Program-made: the position numbers and the translations under genes | NCBI GenBank assembly: GCA_964409635.1 | Contig: CAYPEL010000020.1 | Coordinates: 1-26,458 of the forward strand | DNA: 26,458 nucleotides | Direction of reading: 5' to 3' | Source of the DNA: CAYPEL01 sp964409635 | GTDB lineage: Bacteria > Pseudomonadota > Gammaproteobacteria > DSM-19610 | Notes under the pieces: generated by a model | What the model saw: only the letters and a program-made list of their open reading frames with translations | What the model was told of the DNA's origin: nothing | The model's database searches: none | In this document: positions 7,448 to 16,357 of the stretch, piece after piece | Numbering within the stretch: the first letter of the stretch is position 1 | How the letters are laid out: every line of letters starts with the position of its first letter

Positions 7448-8881
7448 CTAAACGCTCCAGTCGTGTACAGGATCCCCACTTTGCTGCCGCTCGTAGTAAG
7501 CCCTGGTTAACGCGGCCATATCCCGGCCATGACAAGCCGTATAAGCACGCTGCCAATCGCTGCCCGTACAGGTATTTTCAACCCGTTTATATACCGTTTC
7601 AAGGTAGCGATCGCGTTGACTTGCATCAATCCCCAACAAGCCAAGCCCGTAACGGGCCATCGGAATCAGTTGATCGAGCAGTACCCGTTGAATGGATAAC
7701 TTTCGGCCATCCAGCCAGACAATTTGTGCATCCAGGCCAAACTGCGCAGCCGCGTAAAAATTATCCCGCGCGGTTGAAAAAGGTATTAGTATTTCCGGCG
7801 CAATATCCTGTTCTGCCAGCGCATGCACCAGGCCAAAATAAAAAGCGGCATTAGCAATAGAGTCATGCATAGTCGGCCCTGCCGCCATCACCCGATGCTC
7901 TATCCGCAAGTGGGGTGTGCCGTCACCATCGAAGCCAATCAACGGACGATTCCAGCGCCAGATGGTACCGTTATGCAAGCGTAGGTGGCGCACTTTTTCA
8001 AGTGGCTCATCAAACTCCATCGGTAATAACACCGGGAAATGTGCCTGGTTTTCTGTAAAGCATTCCAGTAAGGATTGCTTGGCATAACCGGTTCCGAAAC
8101 TGACCCGGCGAACCGGGCCACGCGCCGCACCGGCGAAACCGCCCACTTCCACAGCCTGCTCAAACAACGGGATACGGGTTTCGCTCCACAAATCCTTACC
8201 AAACAAATAGGGCGAGTTAGTGGACGCCGCCACCATCGGCGCTGAGACTATTTGTGACGCATTATAATAACGAACCGCGCTTTGCTGACTCACCTTTAGA
8301 TGTATTTGTAAAGAAGTGGCCGCCGACTCCAGCATGACATCGCGGTGTAAGATATTCAGGTGATCACAGCCGTGAATATCCAGCTGTATTGGGTGGCCAT
8401 CGCGCAGCCTCAGCACCTGATCATTGAGCGCACGATAACGCTTCATATCTGACATATTTGCCAGACTCAGATCTTCCTGACGCACACTCGGCAGAATGCC
8501 AATCATTGCCAACCGGCAATCCATGTCACTGGCCACACGGGTACAGGCGTCCCAGGTAGCCGTTAACTCTTGTTCCAGCGCCTGCAAAGCGCCGTCTTTA
8601 AGCAACTGCGGTTCGACGTTCAATTCAAAATTAAAACGTGCCAGTTCTGGAACCACCATGTCATTTTTAAGGCTGTCTAAAAAACGTTTATTTTTTGGTA
8701 CAGGCAATCCCTGCGTATCGGTCAACCAGGCCTCAACTTCCAGGCCACATACTGGCGTCCGGATAGAAAATTTCTGGCTGGAGAACCAGTCACCCAACAA
8801 CCGGGTTTCAGCGTCCAGACGCGACTCAAAGGCGCGGAAATCCCGGTCAGTAAAATGACTATGAGTAATTTCGTCGCCCAC
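7448..8881 (-). CDS. GCS2-like glutamate-cysteine ligase / carboxylate-amine ligase
   Basis: This 477-residue protein belongs to the glutamine-synthetase-fold amidoligases (GCS2/COG2170 type). Those enzymes form an amide or gamma-glutamyl bond using ATP. Visible features are the N-terminal CGLEVEAWL block, the block FNFELNVEPQ, and the strand QIHLKVSQQ that usually carries metal- and ATP-binding residues. The start is a GTG at 8881 directly after the murU stop codon (zero spacing), with AGGGA and AGG sequences at the end of murU acting as ribosome-binding sites. Translational coupling with murU is therefore likely. It may make gamma-glutamylcysteine, but the adjacent M14 hydrolase and cell-wall recycling genes make another glutamate-containing product equally plausible. 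Family is confident; substrate is not. Confidence 0.8.
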   Translation of the reverse strand: MGDEITHSHFTDRDFRAFESRLDAETRLLGDWFSSQKFSIRTPVCGLEVEAWLTDTQGLPVPKNKRFLDSLKNDMVVPELARFNFELNVEPQLLKDGALQALEQELTATWDACTRVASDMDCRLAMIGILPSVRQEDLSLANMSDMKRYRALNDQVLRLRDGHPIQLDIHGCDHLNILHRDVMLESAATSLQIHLKVSQQSAVRYYNASQIVSAPMVAASTNSPYLFGKDLWSETRIPLFEQAVEVGGFAGAARGPVRRVSFGTGYAKQSLLECFTENQAHFPVLLPMEFDEPLEKVRHLRLHNGTIWRWNRPLIGFDGDGTPHLRIEHRVMAAGPTMHDSIANAAFYFGLVHALAEQDIAPEILIPFSTARDNFYAAAQFGLDAQIVWLDGRKLSIQRVLLDQLIPMARYGLGLLGIDASQRDRYLETVYKRVENTCTGSDWQRAYTACHGRDMAALTRAYYERQQSGDPVHDWSV

Positions 8882-9547
8882 TCACCTGCTTCCCTGTAGT
8901 TGCTGATTCAACGCCTGTAAACGTGCCTGCGTACCAATATCGATCCACTGGCCCTGGTGGTGCTCACCGCTGACCTGCCCATTGCGCATCGCTTCTATAA
9001 GTAGCGGCGCCAGAGGAAATTTCTCCTGCGTCTGATCGTGAAATAATTGCGGGCGGTACACACCGATGCCGCTAAAGGTCAGCTTCGGCTCACCCAACGC
9101 CAACACGCGGCCAGCCTGCAGCGCAAAATCACCCTTGGTATGATGCGGTGGGTTATCAATCAGGACAAGATGCACCATACCCACAGGCGGGTTGAGTGTC
9201 GCATAGGGAAAATCTGTAAAGATATCACCATTTATAACCATAAAGGCTTCGTCACCTAGCAAAGGTAACGCACGGCGGATGCCACCGCCGGTTTCGAGGG
9301 CGCCGGCCGGTTCCCCGGAATACTGGATATTGACACCATAGCGGCTACCATCGCCGAGTGTTTCGACCAGTTGCTGCCCCAAGTGCGCATGATTGATCAC
9401 TACGTCTGTTATGCCGGCATCCGCCAGCGACAACAAATGATATTCGATCAATGCCCGGCCACCCACCCGCAACAGCGGCTTGGGAGTAGCGTCCGTTAAC
9501 GGCCGCATGCGCTCGCCACGTCCAGCGGCCAGTATCATGGCTTTCAT
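8882..9547 (-). CDS. murU: N-acetylmuramate alpha-1-phosphate uridylyltransferase
   Basis: This nucleotidyltransferase would convert MurNAc-1-phosphate and UTP to UDP-MurNAc in cytoplasmic peptidoglycan recycling, bypassing de novo synthesis. The N-terminus MKAMILAAGRGERMRPLT carries the pyrophosphorylase loop. TPKPLL supplies the conserved Lys, and INGDIFTDFP the metal-binding Asp. The ATG at 9547 places this motif at the very start, as in the family; an in-frame TTG at 9592 would add 15 residues without homology. At 221 residues it has the normal MurU length. Its partner kinase amgK is about 1.4 kb upstream on the same strand, beyond a catalase-like gene and the scaffold gap. It heads a tight set with the amidoligase and M14 hydrolase genes. 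Confidence 0.88.
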   Translation of the reverse strand: MKAMILAAGRGERMRPLTDATPKPLLRVGGRALIEYHLLSLADAGITDVVINHAHLGQQLVETLGDGSRYGVNIQYSGEPAGALETGGGIRRALPLLGDEAFMVINGDIFTDFPYATLNPPVGMVHLVLIDNPPHHTKGDFALQAGRVLALGEPKLTFSGIGVYRPQLFHDQTQEKFPLAPLLIEAMRNGQVSGEHHQGQWIDIGTQARLQALNQQLQGSR

Positions 9548-9608
9548 AGAACCGAAAGATACATGAAACTGTAGCAAAAAGGGATGTAGCAATAGAAACC
9601 GGACATGA

Positions 9609-9708
9609 NNNNNNNNNNNNNNNNNNNNNNNNNNNNNNNNNNNNNNNNNNNNNNNNNNNNNNNNNNNNNNNNNNNNNNNNNNNNNNNNNNNNNNNNNNNN
9701 NNNNNNNN
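9609..9708. other. Assembly gap (100 N)
   Basis: Exactly 100 undetermined bases occur here, the conventional size for a scaffold gap of unknown length. The gap removes the 3' end of the catalase-like gene and the upstream region of murU. The translated frame that runs through it into the murU side is an artefact. Real distance and gene content between the two sides are unknown. Confidence 0.97.
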
Positions 9709-10794
9709 ACCTGTAGGCTCCTGGCGTTGAACCTTATTTTCCTTGTGCCGAAATTTAGATATCTGACGATACACGTTTTTACGAGCCCGGTTGATACTAC
9801 CCAATGGACGATGCTCCACTAAACTATGCCAGGGCGTCATGGAAATATTTTCACAGAATTGCATTTGCTTATCGGCATCAAAATCTTGTTTAGGGATTAA
9901 TATTTTGGCGATTTTCCTGAAGGGAGAAACCGTTTCATCCCAGACAATCGTCGCATCTTCAATGGGCATGGTATTAGGGTCAGTCTGAAACTGAACCATT
10001 AAATCAAAGCAGACATCTTGACTTGCCAATTGACGGACCATAGCCTCACGCAGATAATTTTCTGTTAAATTTTTGGGCAAGGGTTGGGTAGTTTTTGAAC
10101 AGGGTATGGCTGAATATTTAACCGCTTTACCAGCTCCAAATAAATACGGCGTGGTGCTCCAGTAACGTATTTCTAGCGGGGTCGGATGGTGTTTGCGGGA
10201 TTTCAGGGCAATGTTCAGTTCATGCAAGTGCAAGCCGAAAGGATTAAAAAAGAACCAGGCCTTTTTTTTGACTATTTCAAGAAAATCTTCAGCATTTCGT
10301 ATTGGCAAGACAGGGTGACTAAGCAGTAGAATATCTTGTGTACGGCTATCCTTTTCATCGTTTAGTAATTTTTCACCTTTAACACCCATTACTTTTATAG
10401 CCATTCCCAACATGGCTTTTTGTTTGTCATGATCAACCGTTTCTGTCGCCGTAGAATATCGAATCCAGGCTGAATATTCTCCAGGTTGACTAAATAACCC
10501 TACCTTCAGATCAGAAGGTAGTTCAGGCACACTGAATTGTGCACGAACGCAACCATGCTGTTTAGGATGTGCATCCCGTAACATGGTAGACCCTTTATAC
10601 TTATCCACAATGCTACGTGTCAGCGCATCTGCTAACGCTTGTGTAGTTTTATCCTCATCGGGTTTGGGATATTCTTGCGCGATCTCAAGCATGGTTGGAA
10701 TTGTAGCGCAGGATGCCATCAAGGGTACTGCATAGAGTAATCCACATGCCCATTTGAAGTGTTTATAGTGTTTATTCGAACAGGGAGTTTTCAT
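9709..10794 (-). CDS. Catalase-like haem lipoprotein, 3' end lost in gap
   Basis: Three hundred and sixty-two residues are visible before the frame enters the gap with no stop. The N-terminus has basic residues, a hydrophobic segment and LMASC, so Cys29 is probably lipidated and the protein attached to a membrane facing the periplasm. The region HPKQHGCVRAQFSV, then PGEYSAWIRYSTA and LGMAIKVMGVKG, then TQDILLLSHPVLPIRNAEDF, follows the order of the short catalase-like family (SrpA/y4iL type), not full-length KatE. The His in QHG is the likely distal haem residue. ATG at 10794. Members of this family are thought to act on peroxides, but its role here is unproved. It interrupts the usual amgK-murU pair. 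Confidence 0.75.
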
Positions 10795-10908
10795 TATTAG
10801 CCTTGCTTAGAAAATAATTGGTCGGATTTAACAATTCAAAATAGCTTGGAGGTTCAAGTCTTTTCCTCGGCATTATTATAAAATCATTTTTATTTATCGC
10901 CAATTATT

Positions 10909-11901
10909 TTAGTGCGTTAACTGCCCTTCCACACCCTTAACAAATCCACCTAAAATTTCCAAGTCGTCATAACGCTCACAAACTTCACTGACATACCCCA
11001 GTGTGTGCGGAACATCTTTCATATACCCGGTTTTATTATCCCGGTGTTTTAATCGGGAAAAAATACCGGCTGCCTTCAGGTGCCGTTGTACACCCATTAA
11101 ATCAAACCAGCGCAGGAATTGTTGTTCGTCGCATTGGTCAGGACGCATAATACCGGCCTGTAGCGCCAGCTTGTGATAGCCCAGCGCCCAGCTTTCTACA
11201 CGCTCTTGTGGCCAGGTTATATAGCAATCACGTAAGAGCGATACCAGGTCGTAGGTTACTGGGCCTATTACTGCATCCTGAAAATCCAGAATGCCCGGAT
11301 TATGGTTCGGCACGTTCATCAAGTTGCGGGAATGGTAGTCGCGATGGACGCAGACTTGGGGTTGTTGCAGTGCGTTATCAGCTAACAGTTCAAAAACTTC
11401 ATTTAATGAAATCTGATCCGCCCCAGTTAGTTTTATATTGCAATGACGGTCTAGCAACCAGTCGGGGAAGAGTTGCATTTCGTTCATTAAAAGCTCGTGG
11501 TCATAAACGGGTAGTAATCCGTCTTTTACACCACTGCCTTGCAGGGTTGCCAGTGCGCCCAGTGCATCGCTATAGAGGCGGTCGACTGTTTGGTCGTTCA
11601 GGACATGGAGATATTGTTGACTGCCTAAATCACTTAGTAACAGAAAGCCTAGTGGTAGATTTTGTTCGACGATGGCGGGTACGTTGAGACCAATATTGAT
11701 GAAGGCTTCGGCGATGGCGATGAAGGGGCCGCAGTCTTCTTTGTCGGGTGGGGCATCCATGACGATATGGGTTTTGTTGTTATAGGTAACTCTGAAGTAG
11801 CGTCTGAAGCTGGCGTCTGCTGAGGCGGGTTCGATTTTGTAATCTTTGAAACCCAGGTCGTTTGATAGCCATTGTTCCAGTATTTTTTTTCGGTTTGGCA
11901 A
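10909..11901 (-). CDS. amgK: N-acetylmuramate/N-acetylglucosamine anomeric kinase
   Basis: This aminoglycoside-phosphotransferase-fold kinase of 330 residues would phosphorylate MurNAc at C1, providing the substrate of MurU. Early residues SADASFRRYFRV form the nucleotide-binding strand region of this family. The Brenner-type catalytic loop HRDYHSRNLM begins near residue 186, and the metal-binding DFQDAVIGPVTYDL follows near 205. The only usable start is a TTG at 11901, preceded at a good distance by AGGAAA. The gene lies on the same strand as murU but is separated from it by the catalase-like gene and a gap, whereas Pseudomonas has the two adjacent. Identification rests on these motifs and on the nearby lptD cluster. 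Confidence 0.85.
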   Translation of the reverse strand: MPNRKKILEQWLSNDLGFKDYKIEPASADASFRRYFRVTYNNKTHIVMDAPPDKEDCGPFIAIAEAFINIGLNVPAIVEQNLPLGFLLLSDLGSQQYLHVLNDQTVDRLYSDALGALATLQGSGVKDGLLPVYDHELLMNEMQLFPDWLLDRHCNIKLTGADQISLNEVFELLADNALQQPQVCVHRDYHSRNLMNVPNHNPGILDFQDAVIGPVTYDLVSLLRDCYITWPQERVESWALGYHKLALQAGIMRPDQCDEQQFLRWFDLMGVQRHLKAAGIFSRLKHRDNKTGYMKDVPHTLGYVSEVCERYDDLEILGGFVKGVEGQLTH

Positions 11902-11994
11902 GTGTTTTTCCTGGATGCTGTGTGGATTATACCGGGATTATACCTTTCATTGTGGTTGGCGATAAGGCTCCGCTTCATAACCCAAACGTCCTCT

Positions 11995-12064
11995 GTAGAG
12001 TGGGGTAAGGCACGAACCCCACCAGTTGTTACAGGTTCCGGTGGGGTTCGTACCTCACCCCACC
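11995..12064. repeat. Paired inverted REP-like repeats, copies 2 and 3
   Basis: Two copies of the repeat seen at 4073-4105 face each other. 11995-12023 begins GTAGAGTGGGGTAAGG and ends CGAACCCCACC. 12040-12064 is the opposite orientation, beginning GGTGGGGTTCGTACC. The 16-base spacer is 12024-12039. Each copy is itself an imperfect palindrome, and together they could form a long hairpin. The right copy overlaps the 3' end of the RND permease gene and includes its TGA stop (12055-12057). The arrangement resembles the paired (BIME-like) organisation of REP elements. It may also terminate the efflux transcript before amgK. Confidence 0.8.
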
Positions 12065-15000
12065 TTACTTTTGCTTTTGTTTGTACTGATCTTTGTTCGC
12101 AGGTCGTCGGCTATCAGGTAGAAACAGGGGACGATTACCAGGATCAGGATAGTTGCAAACAGCAGGCCGAAGCCGAGGCTTACCGCCATGGGGGACAAGA
12201 AGGCTGTTTGACCGGTGGCGAAGAATATTAGGGGTGATATACCGAGAAAGGTTGTCATGGAGGTTAACAGGATTGGCCGGATGCGCACCCTGCCCGCTTC
12301 CACCACGGCGTCTATTCTATCCCAACCTTCGCGGCGCATTTTTTTTGTAAAATCTATCAGTATCAGCGAGTCGTTGACGACGATTCCGGTTAGCGCCAAA
12401 AAGCCAATCATGGATAGAAATTGCAAGTGGTAACCGAAGAGCATGTGCCCGAACACCACGCCGATCATTCCAAAGGGGATTGCCAGCATGACAACCAGTG
12501 GGTCGAGCATCGATTTAAATAACGCGGCAAGGATAAAAAAGATAATCGCCAGCGAGAGTATCAGCGCCGATTTCATGTCCTTGAACGAATCTTCCGCTGC
12601 TTTCTTTTCGCCTAAAAATAATAAATCAAACGCAGGGTTGCTGCTGCCGTATTTCTTTTCAATCAGATCAGTAACGGCAAGCGCCGTGGTTATCTGAGTA
12701 TCAACTTCGGCGGTGACAATGGCCAGGCGCTGGTTATCTCGGCGCTGGATGGAACTGTATCCCCGGCCTTCATTGATATCGGCAACATCACCCAGATACA
12801 CCATGCGGCCGTCTTCCAGGGTAACCGGTAAAGATGTCAGGGTGCTATTGCGCCTGACTGAATCCGGATAAATAACCCGCACGGGTATGCGTTCATCACC
12901 CCAGGTCACTTGCACCGCTTCCAGTCCTAGAAACCCGGTACGCACGGCATCCGCTAGTTGTTGTTGGCTCAAACCCAGTTCACGGCCACGTTCGTTGAGG
13001 CTATAGCGGTATTCGAGTTTACCAACTTCAAGATCCTGCCTGACATCGTGGACACCCGGCAGTTGCCTTAAATAATTACGTATCTCTGTTGCCTGGGACA
13101 GAAGAATATCGACATCTTCACCCAACACACCGACTTCTATATCTGCGCCAGCAGGCCCACCCTGGGGGCGTAAAATTGACAAGCGTTGTATACCTGGCAA
13201 AGCAATCAGCGCATTGCGCACATCATTAATAATGTCTTCGGTAGCACGCTGCCGCTTACCTTCATGACTGAATTTCAGACTGACCAACGGTGAAACAAAG
13301 CGCTCGATAAATCCTTTCGGTGCAGGCTTCTGTAAATCGATGATCAACTGGATAAAGTGACTGCCCAAACGGAAGCGGTTAAAATCGACAAAGGTCACGC
13401 CGACATTCGTCAGCAAGGTGTCGAGTTCATTCTCGCCCATCTGTTGCATCACGGCAGTTTCGATACGCACCGCGAGCCGTTCGGTGTCTTCCAGACTATA
13501 GGTACTCGGTGCTTCGATATTAACAAAAAACTGGCCGATATCTGCATGACCAAACATTTGGAAGGGCAAGCGTGTTATCGCAAAACTCATGGCAACTGCA
13601 AGCACACCGATCGCGGCCAGCGACATGAAATAACGGTGCCTTAGCGCCAACCTTAGGCCGCTAATATAGCGCTGTAACAGCGCTGGCCAGTCAATGCGCG
13701 GCTTGCGTTTTTTAGGCTTATCCACGCGCAGTAATTCGGCTGCATGCGAAGGCAGGACGCCAAAGGCTTCCCACAGCGAACCGGCTAATGACGCCGCTAC
13801 GACGACCGGAATAACTTCGATAAAGGCACCCATGGTGCCGCCGATGGCAAACATAGGCAGAAACGCTGCAATCGTTGTAGAGGTAGATGCCATGACTGGC
13901 CAGAACACTTCGCGGCTGCCGGTCTCCGCCGCCTGGATAGCGGACTGCCCCTGCTCCATATGCCGGTAAACATTTTCGGTGACGATGATGGCATCGTCGA
14001 CGATCAGGCCCAACGCAATCAGAAAAGAAAACAGCGTCACCATATTAATGGTGTAACCAAAATAATTGATCGCCAGTACGGCAACCAGGAATGAAACGGG
14101 TATACCCATCGCGGTTATCAGGGCCACCCGGAAATTCAGGAACAGGTACAACGATAACAACACCAGCACCAGGCCGACCAGACCAGAAGATTTAACAGTA
14201 TTCAATCGGGTTTCGACATAGATGGATAAATCGCTGAATAACCCCACCTTGATGCTCGCCGGTAACGTTTGTTTCAGTTCGTCTGCCAGCGCGCGTACTC
14301 GCTGCGAGACTTTTATGGTCGAGGCATCGGCGGTTTTTGTTATCGTTAGATTGACGGATGGCTGACCGCCAAAACGGCCGATGGTTTTTGCTTCCTCCAG
14401 CCGCAAATTGACGCTGGCAACCTGCGCAAGACGTAATAACCCACCCTCCTGACTGCGCCTCACCACAACCTGGCCAACCTGTTCCGGATCAGGTACCACG
14501 CCCTTGCCGCGCAACAAAATATCGCCTTCATGCGCCTTAATCGAACCACCGGGAAGATCACGCAGATTACCGCGAATCGCCGAAATCACTTGCTGTAAAG
14601 AAACACCCCGCGAAGCCAGTTGGCGGGGATCCACTTCCACCCAGATTTCCCAGTCACGGTCACCCGCAATACCCACACTGGCAACGCCGGGTAGCTGCTG
14701 CAGTTTGCGTTTTACATCATCGGCGGTTTCATACAGAAAGCTCCGCGAGATATCGCCAAACAGGCTCAAGCTGATCACTGGGAAACGCGTTTCGAGGCGT
14801 GTAAGTTCCGGTTCTTCGGCTTCATCCGGCAGGTCAGTTATCAAATCCAGTTTGCTGCGCAAATCGCGCATGAACTCATCGACATCGGCGCCCGATTTCA
14901 GCTTGAGGGTAATGCTCGATACACCTTCATTGCTGATCGACGACATAACGTCAATGTCCGCCATGCCGTCAAATTGTTCCTCGATAGGAATGGTTACCTG

Positions 15001-15183
15001 TTGTTCCACCTCTTGTGGAGATGCGCCTTCAAATACCGTCGAAATCCGCGCCATGTCGAGTTCGACAACCGGAAACATTTCCTGCGGCATGGCATACCAG
15101 GACAGCACGCCAGCGATGAGTATCAAAGCCAGCAGTAAATTAGTAATCAGCGGATTACGGATCGAAAAACGAATTATGCCCAT
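12055..15183 (-). CDS. RND efflux permease (AcrB superfamily)
   Basis: This inner-membrane proton-driven pump subunit of 1042 residues has the expected length and the two-fold repeat of six transmembrane helices plus large periplasmic loops. It starts with the typical MGIIRFSIRNPLITNLLLALILIAG. The proton-relay aspartates D396 and D397 are in LGLIVDDAIIVTENVYRH (TM4). In TM10 the motif reads LTGIVVNDSLILIDF, with Asn where AcrB has Lys940, a pattern of an AcrB-related subfamily distinct from AcrB itself. The C-terminal codons and stop lie in a palindromic repeat. The adaptor gene precedes it by 10 bases, so the two form an operon. No TolC-type outer membrane factor is encoded nearby. The substrate cannot be deduced. 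Confidence 0.92.
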   Translation of the reverse strand: MGIIRFSIRNPLITNLLLALILIAGVLSWYAMPQEMFPVVELDMARISTVFEGASPQEVEQQVTIPIEEQFDGMADIDVMSSISNEGVSSITLKLKSGADVDEFMRDLRSKLDLITDLPDEAEEPELTRLETRFPVISLSLFGDISRSFLYETADDVKRKLQQLPGVASVGIAGDRDWEIWVEVDPRQLASRGVSLQQVISAIRGNLRDLPGGSIKAHEGDILLRGKGVVPDPEQVGQVVVRRSQEGGLLRLAQVASVNLRLEEAKTIGRFGGQPSVNLTITKTADASTIKVSQRVRALADELKQTLPASIKVGLFSDLSIYVETRLNTVKSSGLVGLVLVLLSLYLFLNFRVALITAMGIPVSFLVAVLAINYFGYTINMVTLFSFLIALGLIVDDAIIVTENVYRHMEQGQSAIQAAETGSREVFWPVMASTSTTIAAFLPMFAIGGTMGAFIEVIPVVVAASLAGSLWEAFGVLPSHAAELLRVDKPKKRKPRIDWPALLQRYISGLRLALRHRYFMSLAAIGVLAVAMSFAITRLPFQMFGHADIGQFFVNIEAPSTYSLEDTERLAVRIETAVMQQMGENELDTLLTNVGVTFVDFNRFRLGSHFIQLIIDLQKPAPKGFIERFVSPLVSLKFSHEGKRQRATEDIINDVRNALIALPGIQRLSILRPQGGPAGADIEVGVLGEDVDILLSQATEIRNYLRQLPGVHDVRQDLEVGKLEYRYSLNERGRELGLSQQQLADAVRTGFLGLEAVQVTWGDERIPVRVIYPDSVRRNSTLTSLPVTLEDGRMVYLGDVADINEGRGYSSIQRRDNQRLAIVTAEVDTQITTALAVTDLIEKKYGSSNPAFDLLFLGEKKAAEDSFKDMKSALILSLAIIFFILAALFKSMLDPLVVMLAIPFGMIGVVFGHMLFGYHLQFLSMIGFLALTGIVVNDSLILIDFTKKMRREGWDRIDAVVEAGRVRIRPILLTSMTTFLGISPLIFFATGQTAFLSPMAVSLGFGLLFATILILVIVPCFYLIADDLRTKISTNKSKSKVG

Positions 15184-15193
15184 AGGTAATCTT

Positions 15194-16357
15194 TCAGGAC
15201 GGATCCTGGCCGATCACCACAGCCTGGCCATCGGACAGGGCGGCTACATCACGCACAACAATTTTCTCACCTGCCACCAGTCCTTCAGTAATAACTTGCT
15301 GCTGTTCAAAACGCACGCCCAGGGTAACCGGCTTACGTTGCAACCTGTCATCCTTAACGCCGTATACATAGACAGCGCCCTCTTCCTGAACCAGCGCCGT
15401 CAGCGGGACAACCAGAACGTTTTCTAGTTTCTCCAATGGCAGTATGGCGCGTGCAGATATACCGGAACGGGTTTCTTCTACCGGCATGCGTAAACGGATT
15501 TCATGGGTAAAGGTTTGCGGGTCTGGATCGGGCTGAACGGCAACCACCCTGGCAGTTATTTTTCCCCCTGCCACCTGGACAATAACATCATCGTCAAGGT
15601 TTAATGCGCGGGCCACTTCACCCCGGACCAGGGCATAAAAATCCAGCCGCTCATCGATCAGTTCAACTGCCTTTTGATGCTGCGTTGCAAAATCTCCCAC
15701 ATTCAAAAATACAGCGTTTACCCGCCCGCTGAACGGCGCCACCAGCTGGGTGCGTTGTGAATTTCGCTCCGCGCTATCCAGCTTTGCCTTGCGTGCTGCA
15801 ATCCGCTGCGGCCCGGTATCCACACTGGAACGCAAGCGGGCCTGTTCCGAATAGCGTGCCGCCAACAAGGATTCAGCCTCGCCAATCCTGGATTTTGACG
15901 CCAGCGAACGTGCAATGAGGCTGTGCAGACGGTCGACCTCCGCCTGCTGTAATGCACGGCTTTGTTGCGCCAGTTTCAGCAAACGCCGGTCGCGCTGCAG
16001 ATTACCCTGTTGCTGTTGCCAATCGGCCCGGGCTTGAATCACCGTATCTTCGTAATCACCGGCTTCCAGCTCCAACAGTTTGTCGCCCGCTTCAACCCGC
16101 ATACCCGCTTCGATATGGCGCGCCGCAACCCGGCCAGCAACCTGGAACTGTACAGCCACTTTACGCACTGGCTGTAGATAACCGCTGACCTGTTCGACAG
16201 GCGCAAGCTGGGTTTGCTGTACCGCAGCAATGACGACAGGTGTGGCTGCCAGCGCCTGTAACTCGGCCTGATGCTCAGGGCGTGACCAGATCAAGGCCAC
16301 CGTAATCACCAGCAGCAGAAATAAAACAACGGCTTGTGGAAAAACTTTCAGACGCAC
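15194..16357 (-). CDS. RND periplasmic adaptor (membrane fusion protein)
   Basis: This 387-residue adaptor links the RND permease to an outer-membrane channel. A basic start and hydrophobic segment (VVLFLLLVITVALIW) form an inner-membrane anchor or signal. A first lipoyl half (VRKVAVQFQVAGRVAA...GMRVEAGDKLLEL) is followed by a Gln/Arg-rich coiled-coil hairpin of about 120 residues. The second lipoyl half (APFSGRVNAVFLNVGDFA) and beta-barrel domains come next. The start is a GTG at 16357; the ATG eight bases upstream is out of frame. It is the first gene of the efflux operon and is divergent from lptD, so 16358-16524 should hold both promoters. Confidence 0.88.
   Translation of the reverse strand: MRLKVFPQAVVLFLLLVITVALIWSRPEHQAELQALAATPVVIAAVQQTQLAPVEQVSGYLQPVRKVAVQFQVAGRVAARHIEAGMRVEAGDKLLELEAGDYEDTVIQARADWQQQQGNLQRDRRLLKLAQQSRALQQAEVDRLHSLIARSLASKSRIGEAESLLAARYSEQARLRSSVDTGPQRIAARKAKLDSAERNSQRTQLVAPFSGRVNAVFLNVGDFATQHQKAVELIDERLDFYALVRGEVARALNLDDDVIVQVAGGKITARVVAVQPDPDPQTFTHEIRLRMPVEETRSGISARAILPLEKLENVLVVPLTALVQEEGAVYVYGVKDDRLQRKPVTLGVRFEQQQVITEGLVAGEKIVVRDVAALSDGQAVVIGQDPS

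Noticed and set aside
7204..7854. Plus-strand frame of 216 codons
   Set aside because: It lies antisense to the M14 hydrolase and amidoligase genes, has no recognisable domain, and crosses the junction between two well-supported genes.
9544..10794. A continuous frame from the catalase-like gene through the N run toward murU
   Set aside because: The N bases translate as unknown residues and hide any stop; frame and distance across the gap mean nothing.
14504..15427. Long plus-strand frame of 307 codons
   Set aside because: It is antisense to the RND permease and adaptor, both with strong family motifs, and its translation shows low-complexity Ser/Arg-rich sequence typical of a shadow frame.
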